Both the position numbers and the translations under genes were made by a program. A stretch of DNA of 64,000 nucleotides, taken from positions 18,244,931 through 18,308,930 of the forward strand of contig CAIIXF020000003.1 of the NCBI GenBank assembly GCA_903813345.2, read 5' to 3'. The notes below the pieces were generated by a model, which was not told the DNA's origin, made no database searches, and saw only the letters and a list, made by a program, of their open reading frames with translations. Within the stretch, counting starts at the first letter, position 1, and every line of letters begins with the position of its first letter. Positions 1 through 9,886 of the stretch are shown here, piece after piece. This stretch comes from Owenia fusiformis. Lineage: Eukaryota; Annelida; Polychaeta; Sabellida; Oweniidae.

Positions 1-1135
1 CTATGAATTAAGGGTAGAATTTTCCCAGGAATCCGAATCTGCAAACCAAATTTCAATCCGACTTTCGGTTCTGAAGTTATGGCGTTTTGAAAGCTCAAAA
101 ATCGCTAAATTTGGTGCCCCATGTTATGTCAATGAGAAAAAAGATTTTTTGAAGTGTAAAATACCAGATATAAACTGAGTACAGCTTAACATTCTGAAAG
201 CCTATAAAAGAAGGGGATCTCGAAGGCTATCTAGCTTTAAAATTTGGACACAAAAATGCCTAGGTCAAAATCTAGGTCAAATTCATAGTTTTTCCTTATT
301 TTTGCAATTCTGACATTACACTTTAATGATTTGCTTCGAAATTTTGTATACAGGTAGCAAAGCGTGTGCTTATAGTGTTAGCCTTTTGCCGTCACAAAGT
401 ATTTTGACCCACTTTTGAGATATTATGTCTGAAAAGTAGGTCAAAATAAAAAGTTCTCCAAATCCAATGTCCAGGATATCAGTCTTATAGGAAATTTTCT
501 CAGGATTCCGAATCTGGAATTCAAATTTCGATTTCACTTCCGGTTCAGAAGTTATGGCGTTTTGAAAATTCAAAAATCGCTATATTTGGTGCCCCATGTT
601 AATTCAATGGGAAAAAATATTTTTTTGAAGTGTAAAATACGAGATATAGACTAAGCACAGCTAAACATAATGGAAGCCCATAAAAGAAAGGGACCTCAAG
701 ACCTTCTTTTCATAAAATTTTGGACACCAAAATGCCTAGGTCAAAATCTAGGTCAAATTCAAAGTTTTTCCTTATTTTTGCGATTCTGACACTACAGATT
801 AATTATATTCTTCGAAATTTTGTATACATATAGCCAAGAGTGTGCTTATAGTGTTAGCCTTTTGCCGTCAGAAAGTATTTTGACCCACTTTTGAGATATG
901 GTGTCCGAAAAGTAGGTCAAAATAAAAATTTCTCCAAACTCAACGTATGAGTTATGAATTAAGGGTAGAATTTTCTCAGGAATCCAGATCTTTAAACCAA
1001 ATTTCAATCCAACTTCTGGTTAGATAGTTATAGCGGTTTTAAGTCTCGAAAAGTCAATATGATGATATCCCCATGTTAAGCCAATAGAGTCGAAGATAAC
1101 ATTCTTAAGAGTTGTCTAAATGTCTATATTCTAGC

Positions 1136-1186
1136 TGACTCAGCTTATTCTGAATGACTCAGCTTACAAGATTCTGGATGACTCAG
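1136..1186 (+). promoter_or_regulatory. Three TGACTCAGCTT boxes in HLE-A 3' domain
   Basis: TGACTCAG occurs at 1136-1143, 1155-1162 and 1179-1186, each followed by CTT. TGACTCA is the AP-1 consensus, and the reverse complement GCTGAGTCA matches the NF-E2/MARE core. Similar boxes occur in the same place in the elements ending at 24608, 27288 and 29367. The motif is visible in the sequence. Any binding or enhancer role is inference; it may simply be a decayed short tandem repeat. Confidence 0.35.
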
Positions 1187-1203
1187 CTTAAAAAAAGTTT
1201 GAA

Positions 1204-1245
1204 ATCTGGAGTCTTAAATTGAACTTGTTCAATTTACATGTCTAG
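1204..1245 (+). other. HLE-A 3' terminus (inverted repeat arm, hairpin, TCTAG)
   Basis: ATCTGGAGTCT (1204-1214) is the inverted copy of the 5' TAGACTCCAGAT arm. A perfect 10-bp stem follows (1215-1224 with 1227-1236, TT between), then ACATG-type spacer and TCTAG (1241-1245). Helitrons are known to end in CTRR, usually CTAG, with a hairpin about 10 bases upstream and a T immediately 3'. All of these are met here. Confidence 0.75.
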
Positions 1246-1373
1246 TTATTATTCTTTTTCTTCTTCCTCCTTCCCAGATTTCTCACCAACTAGAAGAGCT
1301 TACTTTAAGCTGCTTACATGATTAACTAGGGAATGTATCTGGGATGATGGGAAATTAGGTCAAATTTTTATCT

Positions 1374-1386
1374 AGGTCAAAGGTCA
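1374..1386 (+). promoter_or_regulatory. DR1 motif AGGTCAAAGGTCA
   Basis: Two AGGTCA half-sites in direct repeat with one base between match the DR1 consensus bound in animals by RXR, HNF4 and COUP-TF type nuclear receptors. The same motif lies at the same place in the other HLE-A 5' domains: 8295, 23010, 24744, 27421, 38837 and 41514. Presence is certain. Function is untested and could be incidental to an AGGTCA-rich repeat. Confidence 0.4.
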
Positions 1387-3140
1387 AGAACTAGGTCAAA
1401 TCCAGTACTTTGTCACTTTTTCCCATTATCTCGGTCGTCCTTCAATATTTTTGATCCTGGTTTTTTTCATTGTGTTCCTCATAAAAAAGTAGAAAACCTA
1501 AGGTCGATTTAGTTTTTTGGTATCTCAAACCGATTTCGAGATATCAGTGTCCGAAAACGAGGTCCAAAAAAAATTTCACCGAATCCAATGTCCGGGATAT
1601 CAGCCTTATAGAAAATCTTCTCAGGATTCCGAATCTGAAAACCAAATTTCGATCTGAGTTCCGGTTCAGAAGTTATGGCGTTTTGAAAATTCAAAATCGC
1701 TAAATTTGGTGCCCCATGTTAATTCAATGGGAAAAAATATTTTTTTGAAGTGTAAACTACAAGATATAGACTAAGCACAGCTAAACATAATGGAAGCCCA
1801 TAAAAGAAAGGGACCACAAGACCTTCTTTTCATAAAAATTTGGACACCAAAATGCCTAGGTCAAAATCTAGGTCAAATTCAAAGTTTTTCTTTATTTTTG
1901 CGATTCTGACACTACAGATTAATTATATTCTTCGAAAATTTGTATACATGTAGCCAAGAATGTGCTTATAGTGTTAGCCTTTTGCCGTCAGAAAGTATTT
2001 TGACCCACTTTTGAGATATGGTGTCCGAAAAGTAGGTCAAACTAAAAAATTCTCCAAATTTAACGTATGAGTTATGAATTAGGGGTAGAATTTTATCAGG
2101 AATCTGAATCTGCAAACCAAATTTTGATTCGACCTCCTGTTCCGAAGTTATGGCGTTTTGAAAGCTCAAAAATCGCTAAATTTGCTGCCCCATGTTATGT
2201 CAATGGGAAAAAAGATTTTTTTGAAGTGTAAAATACGAGATATAAACTGAGTACAGCTTAATATAATGAAAGCCTATTAAAGAAGGGGACCTCGAAGGCT
2301 ACTTAGCTTCAAAATTTGGACACCAAAATCCCTAGGTTAAAATCTAGGTCAAATTCATAGTTTTTCCTTATTTTTGAGATTCTGACACTATATTCAAATG
2401 ATTTGCTTTAAAATTTTGTATACAGGTAGCAAAGAGTATGCTCATAGTGTTAGCTTTTTGCCGTCAGAAAGTATTTTGACCCACTTTTGAGATATGGTGT
2501 CCGAAAAGTAGGTCAAAATAAAAACTATCTAAATTTAATGTGTGAGTTATGAATTAAAGGTAAAATTTTCTCAGGAATCCAAATCTGCAAACCAAATTTC
2601 GATCCGACTTCTTGTTCTGAAGTTATGGCGTTTTGAAATCTCAAAAATCGCTAAATTTTTTGAAGTGTAAAAATACGAGATATAGAATGAGTACAGCTAA
2701 ACATAATGAAAGCCCATAAAAGAAGGGGACCTCAAAAGCTACTTTCCTTCAAAATTTGGACACCAAAATACCTAGTTCAAAATCTAGGTCAAATTCTTAG
2801 TTTTTTCTTATTGTTGCAATTCGGACACTACACTTCAATGATATTCTTCGAAATTTTGTATACATGTAGCAAAGAGTGTGCTCATAATGTTAACTTGTTG
2901 CCGTCAAGAAGTGTTTTGACCCACTTTTGAGATATGGTGATCGAAATGTATGTCAAAATAAAAAGTTCTCCAAATTTAACGTATGAGTTATGAATTAGGG
3001 GTAGAATTTCCTAAGGAATCCGGATCTGAAATTAAAATTGCAATCCGACCCCCGGTTAAGATTCTAAGCCATTTTGAAGTTTGAAATTCGCACTTGCCAG
3101 TATTCACGATGCAGATTGATCAAATAAACTTTCAAAAATT

Positions 3141-3380
3141 CCTACATACCCTACTTTACCTCCCTACCTACTCAGCTACTTATTTGACTACTTACTCAAT
3201 TGCTTAATTAGTTATTACTTACTTAGCTACTTACTCAGCTACTAACTCAGGTACTTACTCAGCTACTTACTCAGCTACCTACTCAGCTTTTTACCCAGTT
3301 ACTTACTCAGCTACTTACTCAACTACTACTAAGGTACTTACTCAGCTAATTACTCAGTTAATTACTCAGCTCTTTACTGA
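3141..3380 (+). repeat. 12-bp minisatellite (CTACTTACTCAG)
   Basis: Imperfect tandem copies of CTACTTACTCAG run up to the HLE-A 3' terminus. A similar tract occupies the same place in the complete element at 8101-9929. Other HLE-A copies have the shorter TGACTCAGCTTA boxes there instead, so this tract may be an expansion of that box. Open frames through it (SATY-type repeats in the second copy) are artefacts of the 12-bp period. Confidence 0.8.
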
Positions 3381-3398
3381 TCTATCTAGGTAAAATAA

Positions 3399-3441
3399 AT
3401 CTGGAGTCTTAAATTGAACTTGTTCAATTTCACAAATCTAG
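3399..3441 (+). other. HLE-A 3' terminus
   Basis: ATCTGGAGTCT (3399-3409), the AAATTGAAC/GTTCAATTT hairpin, a CACAAA spacer and TCTAG (3437-3441). The next base is T, followed by TATTCTTCC, which begins the 5' part of an HLE-B element. This HLE-A is therefore inserted in the pyrimidine/TTA-like tract of an HLE-B. Confidence 0.75.
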
Positions 3442-3552
3442 TTATTCTTCCTAAGCATTTTTCTCCTACTTCCAACTAGCTTTCAACTACTTACTATATG
3501 CTCCTACTAGACACCTGGGCTGGAATAGGGGGGAAAATATTTTTTATCTAGG

Positions 3553-3568
3553 TCAAGGTCAAAGGTCA
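3553..3568 (+). promoter_or_regulatory. TCAAGGTCA overlapping DR1
   Basis: TCAAGGTCA (3553-3561) is the extended monomer site known for NR5A/FTZ-F1 and ERR receptors. It overlaps AGGTCAAAGGTCA (3556-3568), a perfect DR1. The pair recurs in the next HLE-B at 5447-5462. The motif is certain; the role is inferred. Confidence 0.4.
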
Positions 3569-3865
3569 AAATCTAGGTCAAATCTAAGTTTTTTTTCAAG
3601 TTTCTCAAGTTTGTCAATATACTTCATTATTTCTTGCGATGAATTAAACTGAAACTACATTTAAGTATTCTCTACAAATTGTTCACTATATGTCAGCATT
3701 AAATTTTTACCGTTTTTGAGATATTTGACGTCAAAAAACGGTCAAAAAAGGTCATTTTTCAACTTGCTTCAATCTGACCAAATTTTTTTTTAAAAATCAT
3801 CTACAAGTTCCCAGGAGTCCAAATCTGACCTCAGATTTGACCTTTGACCTTTACTTGACCTTCAG

Positions 3866-3882
3866 TGACCTTCGAAAGGTCA
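3866..3882. promoter_or_regulatory. Everted AGGTCA palindrome
   Basis: TGACCTTCGAAAGGTCA is a 7-bp inverted repeat around CGA, equivalent to an everted AGGTCA repeat with five-base spacing. An exact second copy is at 4311-4327 in the other half of the same core unit. Later copies (near 4753 and 5758) carry substitutions. It could be a receptor-type site or only a by-product of the half-repeat structure. Confidence 0.3.
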
Positions 3883-5221
3883 GAAAAGTTGATTTTTCAA
3901 ATTGAGTCTTCGGATTCAAATTTAGGTCAGTCTAATTACAAAAAGCCTACTGAGGTCTAAAAAGTAAAAATTTCAAGGTCAAAGGTCAAGGTCATCAAAT
4001 TAGGTCACAAACTGTGCTATCTAAGTTTCTCATAGTTCAAGACTACAAATCAATATTTTTTTTTGAAAGTGAAGATATACATTTCTCTAAGGGTTCTACA
4101 CATATTAGTCATTGACTATTTATTAAAATTTTGTCCCAGTTTTGAGATATAAGAGCTCAAAAACTGAAAAAGGTCAATTTTTCAAAGTTTATAAGGTCAA
4201 ATTTTAACTTGCTTCAAATTCACCCAACTTTTTTTAAAAAATCATCTACAACTTCTCAGGAGTTCATATTTAACCTCAGATTTGACATTTGACCTTTAGT
4301 TGACCTTCAGTGACCTTCGAAAGGTCAGAAAAGTTGATTTTTCAAATTGAGTTTTTGGTTTCAAATTTAAGATAAGCCTAATCATAAAAGACCCACTGAG
4401 CTCTAAAACAGTAAAATTTTCAAAGTCAAGGGTCACGGTTATCAAATTAGGTCAAGGTCAAAATCTAGGTCAAATCTGTATTTTTTTCAAGTTTCTCAAC
4501 TTTGTCCTTATACTTCATTATTTCTTGCGATGAATTAAACTTAAACTACATTTTAGTATTTTCTACAAATTGTTCACTAGATGTCAGCATTAAATTTTTA
4601 CCGTTTTTGAGATATTTGACGTTGAAAAACGGTCAAAAAAGGTCATTTTTCAACTTGCTTAAATCTGACCAATTTTTTTTTAAAAATCATCTACAAGTTC
4701 TCAGGAGTCCGAATCTGACCTCATATTTGACCTTTGACCTTTAGTTGACCTTCAATGACCTTCGAAAGGTAAGAAAAGTTGATTTTTCAAATTGAGTCTT
4801 TGAATTCAAATTGAGGTCAGCCTAATTAAAAAAGACCTACTGTGGTCTAAAAAGGTAAACATTTTCAAGGTCAAAGGTCAAGATCATGAAATTAGGTCAC
4901 AAACTGTGCTTTCTAAGTTTCGCAAAGTTCGAGACTACAAACCAATATTTTTAACCCGAAGTCAAAATATACACATTCCTCTAAGGGTTCTACACATATT
5001 AGCAATTGACTATCTAATAGAATTTTGTCCCAGTTTGAGATATAAGAGTCCAAAAGTTGAAAATAGGTCAATTTCGAAATTTTTCAAGGTCAAATTTAAA
5101 CTCGCTTCAATTTGACCAAATCTTTTTTTGAAAATCATCTACAAGTTCTCAGGAGTTCACATCTGACCTCAGATTTGATATTTGTCCTTTAGTTGACCTT
5201 CAAATTGTCAAAAATGCCTAA

Positions 5222-5261
5222 GAGGGCCTCCGTGAGATTGCTTGCAATCTTAAAAGTCTAG
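5222..5261 (+). other. HLE-B 3' terminus
   Basis: GAGGGCCTCC (5222-5231) is the inverted copy of the HLE-B 5' hairpin arm. A perfect hairpin AGATTGC/GCAATCT (5235-5250) follows, then TAAAAG and TCTAG (5257-5261), with T next. The order is identical to HLE-A but the stem sequences are unrelated. Confidence 0.75.
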
Positions 5262-5275
5262 TTCTTTATTCTTTA
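5262..5275. other. Short interval between two HLE-B elements
   Basis: Fourteen bases of TTCTTTATTCTTTA separate one HLE-B 3' end from the next HLE-B 5' end. This resembles the pyrimidine-rich tract downstream of the HLE-B leader (5312-5340), so it may be a remnant of a host element. Confidence 0.5.
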
Positions 5276-5276
5276 T

Positions 5277-5304
5277 TAGGAGGCCCTCCTGAAAGGGCCT
5301 CCTA
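5277..5304. other. HLE-B 5' terminal hairpin
   Basis: An 11-bp stem TAGGAGGCCCT / AGGGCCTCCTA encloses a 6-base loop. One arm recurs alone near the 3' end (GAGGGCCTCC at 8007-8016), giving the asymmetric terminal inverted repeat typical of Helentron/HINE elements. The GC-rich stem followed by AGCTTTT resembles a bacterial terminator but lies in a transposon end. Confidence 0.7.
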
Positions 5305-5499
5305 TAGCTTTTGTAGCTTTTCTTTATTCTTCTTCTTATTCTATCAAAGCATTTTTCTCCTACTTCCAACTAGCTTTCAACTACCTACTATATGATCCTA
5401 CTAGGTACCTTGGCTGAAATTGGGGGGAAAATATTTTTTATCTAGGTCAAGGTCAAAGGTCAAATTCTAGGTCAAATCTAAGCTTTTTTTCAAGTTTCT

Positions 5500-7960
5500 C
5501 AAGTTTGTCATTATACTTCATTATTTCTTGCGATGAATTAAACTGAAACTACATTTAAGTATTCTCTACAAATTGTTCACTATATGTCAGCATTAAATTT
5601 TTACTGTTTTTGAGATATTTGACGTCAAAAAACGGTCAAAAGAGGTCATTTTTCAACTTGCTTCAATCTGACCAATTTTTTTTTAAAAATCATCTACAAG
5701 TTCCCAGGAGTCCATATCTGACTTCAGATTTGACATTTGACCTTTAGTTGACCTTCAGTGACCTCCGAAAGGTCAGAAAAGTTGATTTTTCAAATTGAGT
5801 CTTTGGATTCAAATTTAGGTCAGTCTAATTACAAAAAGCCTACTGAGGTCTAAAAACGTAAAAATTTCAAGGACAAAGGTCAAGGTCATCAAATTAGGTC
5901 ACAAACTGTGCTATCTAAGTTTCTCATAGTTCAAGACTACAAATCAATATTTTTAATTGAAAGTCAAGATATACATTCCTCTAAGGGTTCTACACATATT
6001 AGCCATTGACTATTTATTAAAAATGTTTCCCAGTTTTGAGATATAAGAGCTCAAAAACTGAAAAAGGTCAATTTTTCAAAGTTTATAAGGTCAAATTTTA
6101 ACTTGCTTCAAATTCACCCAACTTTTTTTTAAAAATCATCTACAACTTCTCAGGAGTTCAAATTTAACCTCAGATTTGACATTTGACCTTAAGTTGACCT
6201 TCAGTGACCTTGGAAAGGTCAGAAAAGTTGATTTTTCAAATTGAGTGTTTGGATTCAAATTTAGGGTTAGCCTAATCATAAAAGACCTACTGAGCTCTAA
6301 AGCAGTAAAATTTTCAAGGTCAAGGGTCTTGGTTATCAAATTAGGTCAAAGGTCAAAATCTAGGTCAAATCTAATTTTTTTTCAAGTTTCTCAAGTTTGT
6401 CCTTATACTTCATTATTTCTTGCGATGAATTAAACTGAAACTACATTTTAGTATTTTCTACAAATTGTTCACTATATGTCAGCATTAAATTTTTACCGTT
6501 TTTGAGATATTTGACGTCGAAAAACGGTCAAAAAAGGTCATTTTTCAACTTGCTTCAATCTGACCAAATTTTTTTTTAAAAATCATCTACAAGTTCCCAG
6601 GAGTCCGAATCTGACCTCATATTTGACCTTTGACCTTTAGTTGACCTTAAATGACCTTCGAAAGGTAAGAAAAGTTGATTTCTTTGGATTCAAATTTAGG
6701 TCAGTCTAATTACAAAAAGCCTACTGAGGTCTAAAAACGTAAAAATTTAAAGGTCAAAGGTCAAGGTCATCAAATTAGGTCACAAACTGTGCTATCTAAG
6801 TTTCTCATAGTTCAAGACTACAAATCAATATTTTTAATTGAAAGTCAAGGTATACATTCCTCTAAGGGTTCTACACATATAAGCCATTGACTATTTATTA
6901 AAAATGTTTCCCAGTTTTGAGATATAAGAGCTCAAAAACTGAAAAAGGTCAATTTTTCAAAGTTTATAAGGTCAAATTTTAACTTGCTTCAAATTCGCCC
7001 AACTTTTTTTTGAAAATCATCTACAACTTCTCAGGAGTTCATATTTAACCTCAGATTTGACATTTGACCTTTAGTTGACCTTCAGTGACCTTCAGTGACC
7101 TTAGAAAGGTCAGAAAAGTTGATTTTTCAAATTAAGTTTTTGGATTCAAATTTAGGGTAAGCCTAATCATAAAAGACCCACTGAGCTCTAAAACAGTAAA
7201 ATTTTCAAGGTCAAGAGTCACGGTTATCAAATTAGGTCAAAGGTAAAAATCTAGGTCAAATCTAAATTTTTTTCAAGTTTCTCAACTTTTTCCTTATACT
7301 TCATTATTTCTTGCGATGAATTAAACTGAAACTACATTTTAGTATTTTCTACAAATTGTTCACTATATGTCAGCATTAAATTTTTACCGTGTTTGAGATA
7401 TTTGACGTCAAAAAACGGTCAAAAAATGTCATTTTTCAACTTGCTTCAATCTGACCAATTTTTTTTTTAAATCATCTATAAGTTCCCAGGAGTCCAAATC
7501 TGACCTCAGATTTGACCTTTGACCTTTAGTTGACCTTCAATGACCTTCGAAAGGTAAGAAAAGTTGATTTTTCATATTGAGTCTTTGGATTCAAATTTAG
7601 GTCAGCCTAATTACAAAAGACCTACTGAGGTCTAAAAAAGTAAAACTTTTCAAGGTCAAAGGTCAAGATCATGAAATTAGGTCACAAACTGTGCTATCTA
7701 AGTTTCGCAAAGTTCGAGACTACAAACCAATATTTTTAACCCAAAGTCGAAATATACACATTCCTCTAAGGCTTTTACACATATAAGCAATTGACTATCT
7801 AATAGAATTTTGTCCCAGTTTGAGATATAAGAGTTCAAAAGTTGAAAAAAGGTCAATTTCGAAATTTTTCAAGGTCAAATTTAAACTCGCTTCAAATTGA
7901 CAAAATCTTTTTTTGAAAATCATCTACAAATTCTCAGGAGTTCACATCTGACCTCAGATT
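5500..7960 (+). repeat. HLE-B core, three ~892-bp tandem units
   Basis: Anchors TTCATTATTTCTTGCG recur about every 890-892 bp. Each unit is two related ~446-bp halves. The halves share AACTTGCTTCAA, AAAATCATCTACAA, TCAGGAGT and the TGACCTT-rich stretch. The DNA is AT-rich and dense in AGGTCA/TGACCT half-sites. No gene is seen. Confidence 0.7.
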
Positions 7961-8006
7961 TGATATTTGTCCTTTAGTTGACCTTCAAATTGTCAAAAAT
8001 GCCTAA

Positions 8007-8047
8007 GAGGGCCTCCGTGAGATTGCTTGCAATCTTAAAAAGTCTAG
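8007..8047 (+). other. HLE-B 3' terminus
   Basis: GAGGGCCTCC (8007-8016), hairpin AGATTGC/GCAATCT (8020-8035), an A-rich spacer and TCTAG (8043-8047). The spacer is one A longer than in the copy ending at 5261. After it come only TTTA and then another HLE-B 5' end. Confidence 0.75.
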
Positions 8048-8051
8048 TTTA

Positions 8052-8100
8052 TTAGGAGGCCCCATCGGGGGGCCTCCTATCAATTTTGTAGATATTATTA
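8052..8100 (+). mobile_element. HLE-B 5' leader, interrupted
   Basis: TTAGGAGGCCCC with a GGGGCCTCCTA partner forms an 11-bp stem (8053-8063 with 8069-8079), followed by ATCAATTTTGTAG and ATATTATTA. At that TTA tract the HLE-B stops and HLE-A begins (8101). The rest of this HLE-B is absent from the window. It should lie beyond the far end of the sat714 array if the array and HLE-A are insertions in it. Confidence 0.65.
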
Positions 8101-8101
8101 T

Positions 8102-8129
8102 TAGACTCCAGATGAAAATCTGGAGTCTA
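8102..8129. other. HLE-A 5' terminal hairpin with GAAA loop
   Basis: A perfect 12-bp stem TAGACTCCAGAT / ATCTGGAGTCTA closes a GAAA loop. The same hairpin occurs at 22835-22862. A variant with TTC loop occurs at 22783-22809 and 38651-38677, where the loop has changed while both arms are intact. Confidence 0.8.
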
Positions 8130-8147
8130 TTGCTTTTGCCAGTTTTC

Positions 8148-8190
8148 TTATTATTATTATTATTATTATTTTTCTTTCTTTCTTTCTTTC
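8148..8190 (+). repeat. (TTA)n(TTTC)n microsatellite of HLE-A
   Basis: A TTA run (8148-8170) is followed by a TTTC run (8171-8190) just inside the leader. Comparable tracts at 22828, 22882, 24609, 27289, 38696 and 41382 mark the insertion sites of other HLE-A copies. Confidence 0.9.
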
Positions 8191-8294
8191 CGAACACTTT
8201 TTCTCAGCAACTAGAAGAACTTACTTTAACCCACTTACATGGCTAAATTAGCCCATCAACCTAGTTTCTGGGAAATTAGGTCAAATTTGTATCT

Positions 8295-8307
8295 AGGTCA
8301 AAGGTCA
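8295..8307 (+). promoter_or_regulatory. DR1 motif in HLE-A 5' domain
   Basis: Perfect AGGTCAAAGGTCA, with further AGGTCAAAT half-sites within 40 bp on either side. Conservation across all HLE-A copies may reflect recent shared ancestry rather than selection. Confidence 0.4.
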
Positions 8308-9681
8308 AGAACTAGGTCAAATTTAGGTCAAATCAACATTATGTCAATTATCTTCATTGTTGATTGTCCTTACTCCTTCATCTTTTTTTCATCATGTAGC
8401 TTAGAAAAAAACAAATCGAGAGTGTGCCATCCGTTTTTTAATTACTCTTAGCGATTTTGAGATATGGCGTCCGGAAAGTAGGTCAAACTAAAAAAGTTCT
8501 CCAAATTTAACATATGAGCTATGGAATAAGGGTAGAATTTTCTTAGGAATCCGAATCTGCAAACCAAATTTCGATCCGACTTCATGTTTGGAAGTTATGG
8601 CGTTTTGAAATTTCGAGAAAAATCGATCTGATGGTATCCTGATAGAAAGTCAAGGAAAAAAGATTTTTTTGAAGTGTAAAATACGAGATATAGACTGAGT
8701 ACAGCTTAAGATAATGAATTCCTATAAAAGAAGTGGACCTCAAAAGCTACCTAGTTTCAATATTTGGACACCAAAATTCCTAGGTCAAAATCTAGGTCAA
8801 ATTTATAGTTTTTCCTTATTTTTGCGATTCTGGCACTACACTTTTAGGATTTGCTTCAAAATTTTGTATACAGGTAGCAAAGAGTGTGCTAATAGTGTTA
8901 GCCTTTTGCCGTCAGAGAGTATTTTGACCCATTTTTGAGATATGGTGTCCGAAAAGTAGGTCAAAATAAAAAATCCTCCAAATTTAACATATGAGTTATG
9001 AATTAAGGGTAGAATTTTCCCAGGAATCCGAATCTGCAAACCAAATTTCGATCTGACTTCCGGTTCCAAAGTTATGGCGTGTCCAAAAAGTAGGTCAAAA
9101 TAAAAATTCGCCAAATTTAACGTATGAGTTATGAATTAGGGGTAGAATTTTGTCAGGAATCCGAATCTTTAAATCAAATTTCCACCAGACTTCCGGTTCG
9201 GAAGTTATGGCGTTTTGAAATTTCGAAAAATCGATCTGATGGTATCCTGATAGAAAGTCAAGGAAAAAAGATTTTTTTGAAGTGTAAAATACGAGATATA
9301 GATTGAGTACAGCTTAAGATAATGAATTCCTATAAAAGAAGGGGACCTCAAAAGCTACCTAGTTTCAATATTTGGACACCAAAATGCCTAGGTCAAAATC
9401 TAGGTCAAATTCATAGTTTTTCCTTATTTTTGCGATTCTGGAACTACACTTTTAGGATTTGCTTCAAAATTTTGTATACAGGTAGCAAAGAGTGTGCTAA
9501 TAGTGAGAGCTTTTTGCCGTCAGAAAGTATTTTGACCCACTTTTGAGATATGGTGTCCGTAAAGTAGGTCAAAATAAAAAGTTCTCATAATTTAACTTAT
9601 GAGTTATGAATTAAGGGTAGAATTTTTATCAGGAATCCGAATCTTCAAACCAAATTTCAATCCGACTCCTTGTCAAAAATT

Positions 9682-9877
9682 CCTACTTACCTACCTACTT
9701 ACCTACTCGGCTACCTACTTAGCTACATACTCAGCTACTTACTCAGCTACCTACTCAGCTACTTACTCAGCAACCTGCTCAGCTGCTTACTCAGCTACCT
9801 ACTCAGCTACTTACTCAATTACTTAATCATCTACTTACTCAGCTTCCTACTCAGTTACTTACTCAGCTCTTTACTCA
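9682..9877 (+). repeat. 12-bp minisatellite (CTACTTACTCAG)
   Basis: About sixteen imperfect copies of CTACTTACTCAG / CTACCTACTCAG. The period is a multiple of three, so two overlapping forward frames stay open and give repetitive Ser-Ala-Thr-Tyr or Leu-Leu-Ser-Tyr peptides. These are not genes. Confidence 0.85.
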
Positions 9878-9886
9878 AGTAAATCA

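Larger units (their letters stand above)
1..1245 (+). mobile_element. HLE-A element, 3' part (5' end outside window)
   Basis: This is the 3' portion of a non-autonomous Helitron-like element. It contains two ~476-bp core units, judged from the recurring CCTTATTTTTGC anchor near 294 and 770. A 3' domain from about 1020 is shared with the elements ending at 24608, 27288 and 29367. The terminus is ATCTGGAGTCT, then a hairpin, then TCTAG. What follows 1245 is the TTA-rich tract and 5' domain of another HLE-A, so this element sits inside that one. No open frame exceeds about 70 codons and none resembles a known protein. Orientation is assigned from the 3' terminus. The element type is inferred from structure. 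Confidence 0.72.
1246..3441 (+). mobile_element. HLE-A element body (host of the preceding element)
   Basis: The sequence opens with TTATTATTC and pyrimidine-rich DNA rather than the hairpin leader. The 5' domain (to about 1560) and about three ~476-bp core units follow, with anchors near 1890, 2366 and 2806. The third unit has lost about 36 bp near 2657. A 12-bp minisatellite and the HLE-A 3' terminus complete it. The missing leader is expected upstream of the window, because the element ending at 1245 is inserted in its TTA tract, the arrangement seen directly at 22782-24608. No gene is present. Confidence 0.7.
3442..5261 (+). mobile_element. HLE-B element body (leader outside window)
   Basis: This is a second family with the same layout as HLE-A but different ends. 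The 5' domain (3442 to about 3620) matches 5325-5510 of the complete HLE-B. The core has about two ~892-bp units, with the anchor TTCATTATTTCTTGCGATG near 3624 and 4516. Each core unit is made of two diverged ~446-bp halves beginning AACTTGCTTCAA. The element ends at 5222-5261. TAAATTTTTACCG followed by TTTTGAGATAT is shared with the HLE-A 5' domain, so the families are related. No gene is present. Confidence 0.7.
5276..8047 (+). mobile_element. Complete HLE-B element
   Basis: This is a 2,772-bp element with both ends present: TTAGGAGG at the start and TCTAG at the end, flanked by A (5275) and T (8048). In order it has a hairpin leader, a pyrimidine-rich tract (5312-5340), a 5' domain with TCAAGGTCA and DR1 motifs (5447-5462), a core and a 3' terminus. 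The core has about three ~892-bp units (anchors near 5516, 6408 and 7298). No Rep, helicase or other protein is encoded, so it is non-autonomous. The fit to Helitron-like elements rests on ends and layout only; no empty site for HLE-B is visible here. Confidence 0.7.

Noticed and set aside
5277-5312. Bacterial rho-independent terminator (GC stem then T-rich tail)
   Set aside because: The same arm recurs at the other end of a 2.8-kb element and no bacterial gene is present. A transposon terminal hairpin explains it better.
8836-9114. Longest single open frame (92 codons, minus strand) and the recurring 67-84-codon frames in HLE-A cores
   Set aside because: They are translations of the ~476-bp core, present in many diverged copies with stops and length changes. 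No domain or conserved start context.
9599-9882. Repetitive SATY / LLSY peptides
   Set aside because: Produced by a 12-bp minisatellite that stays open in more than one frame.
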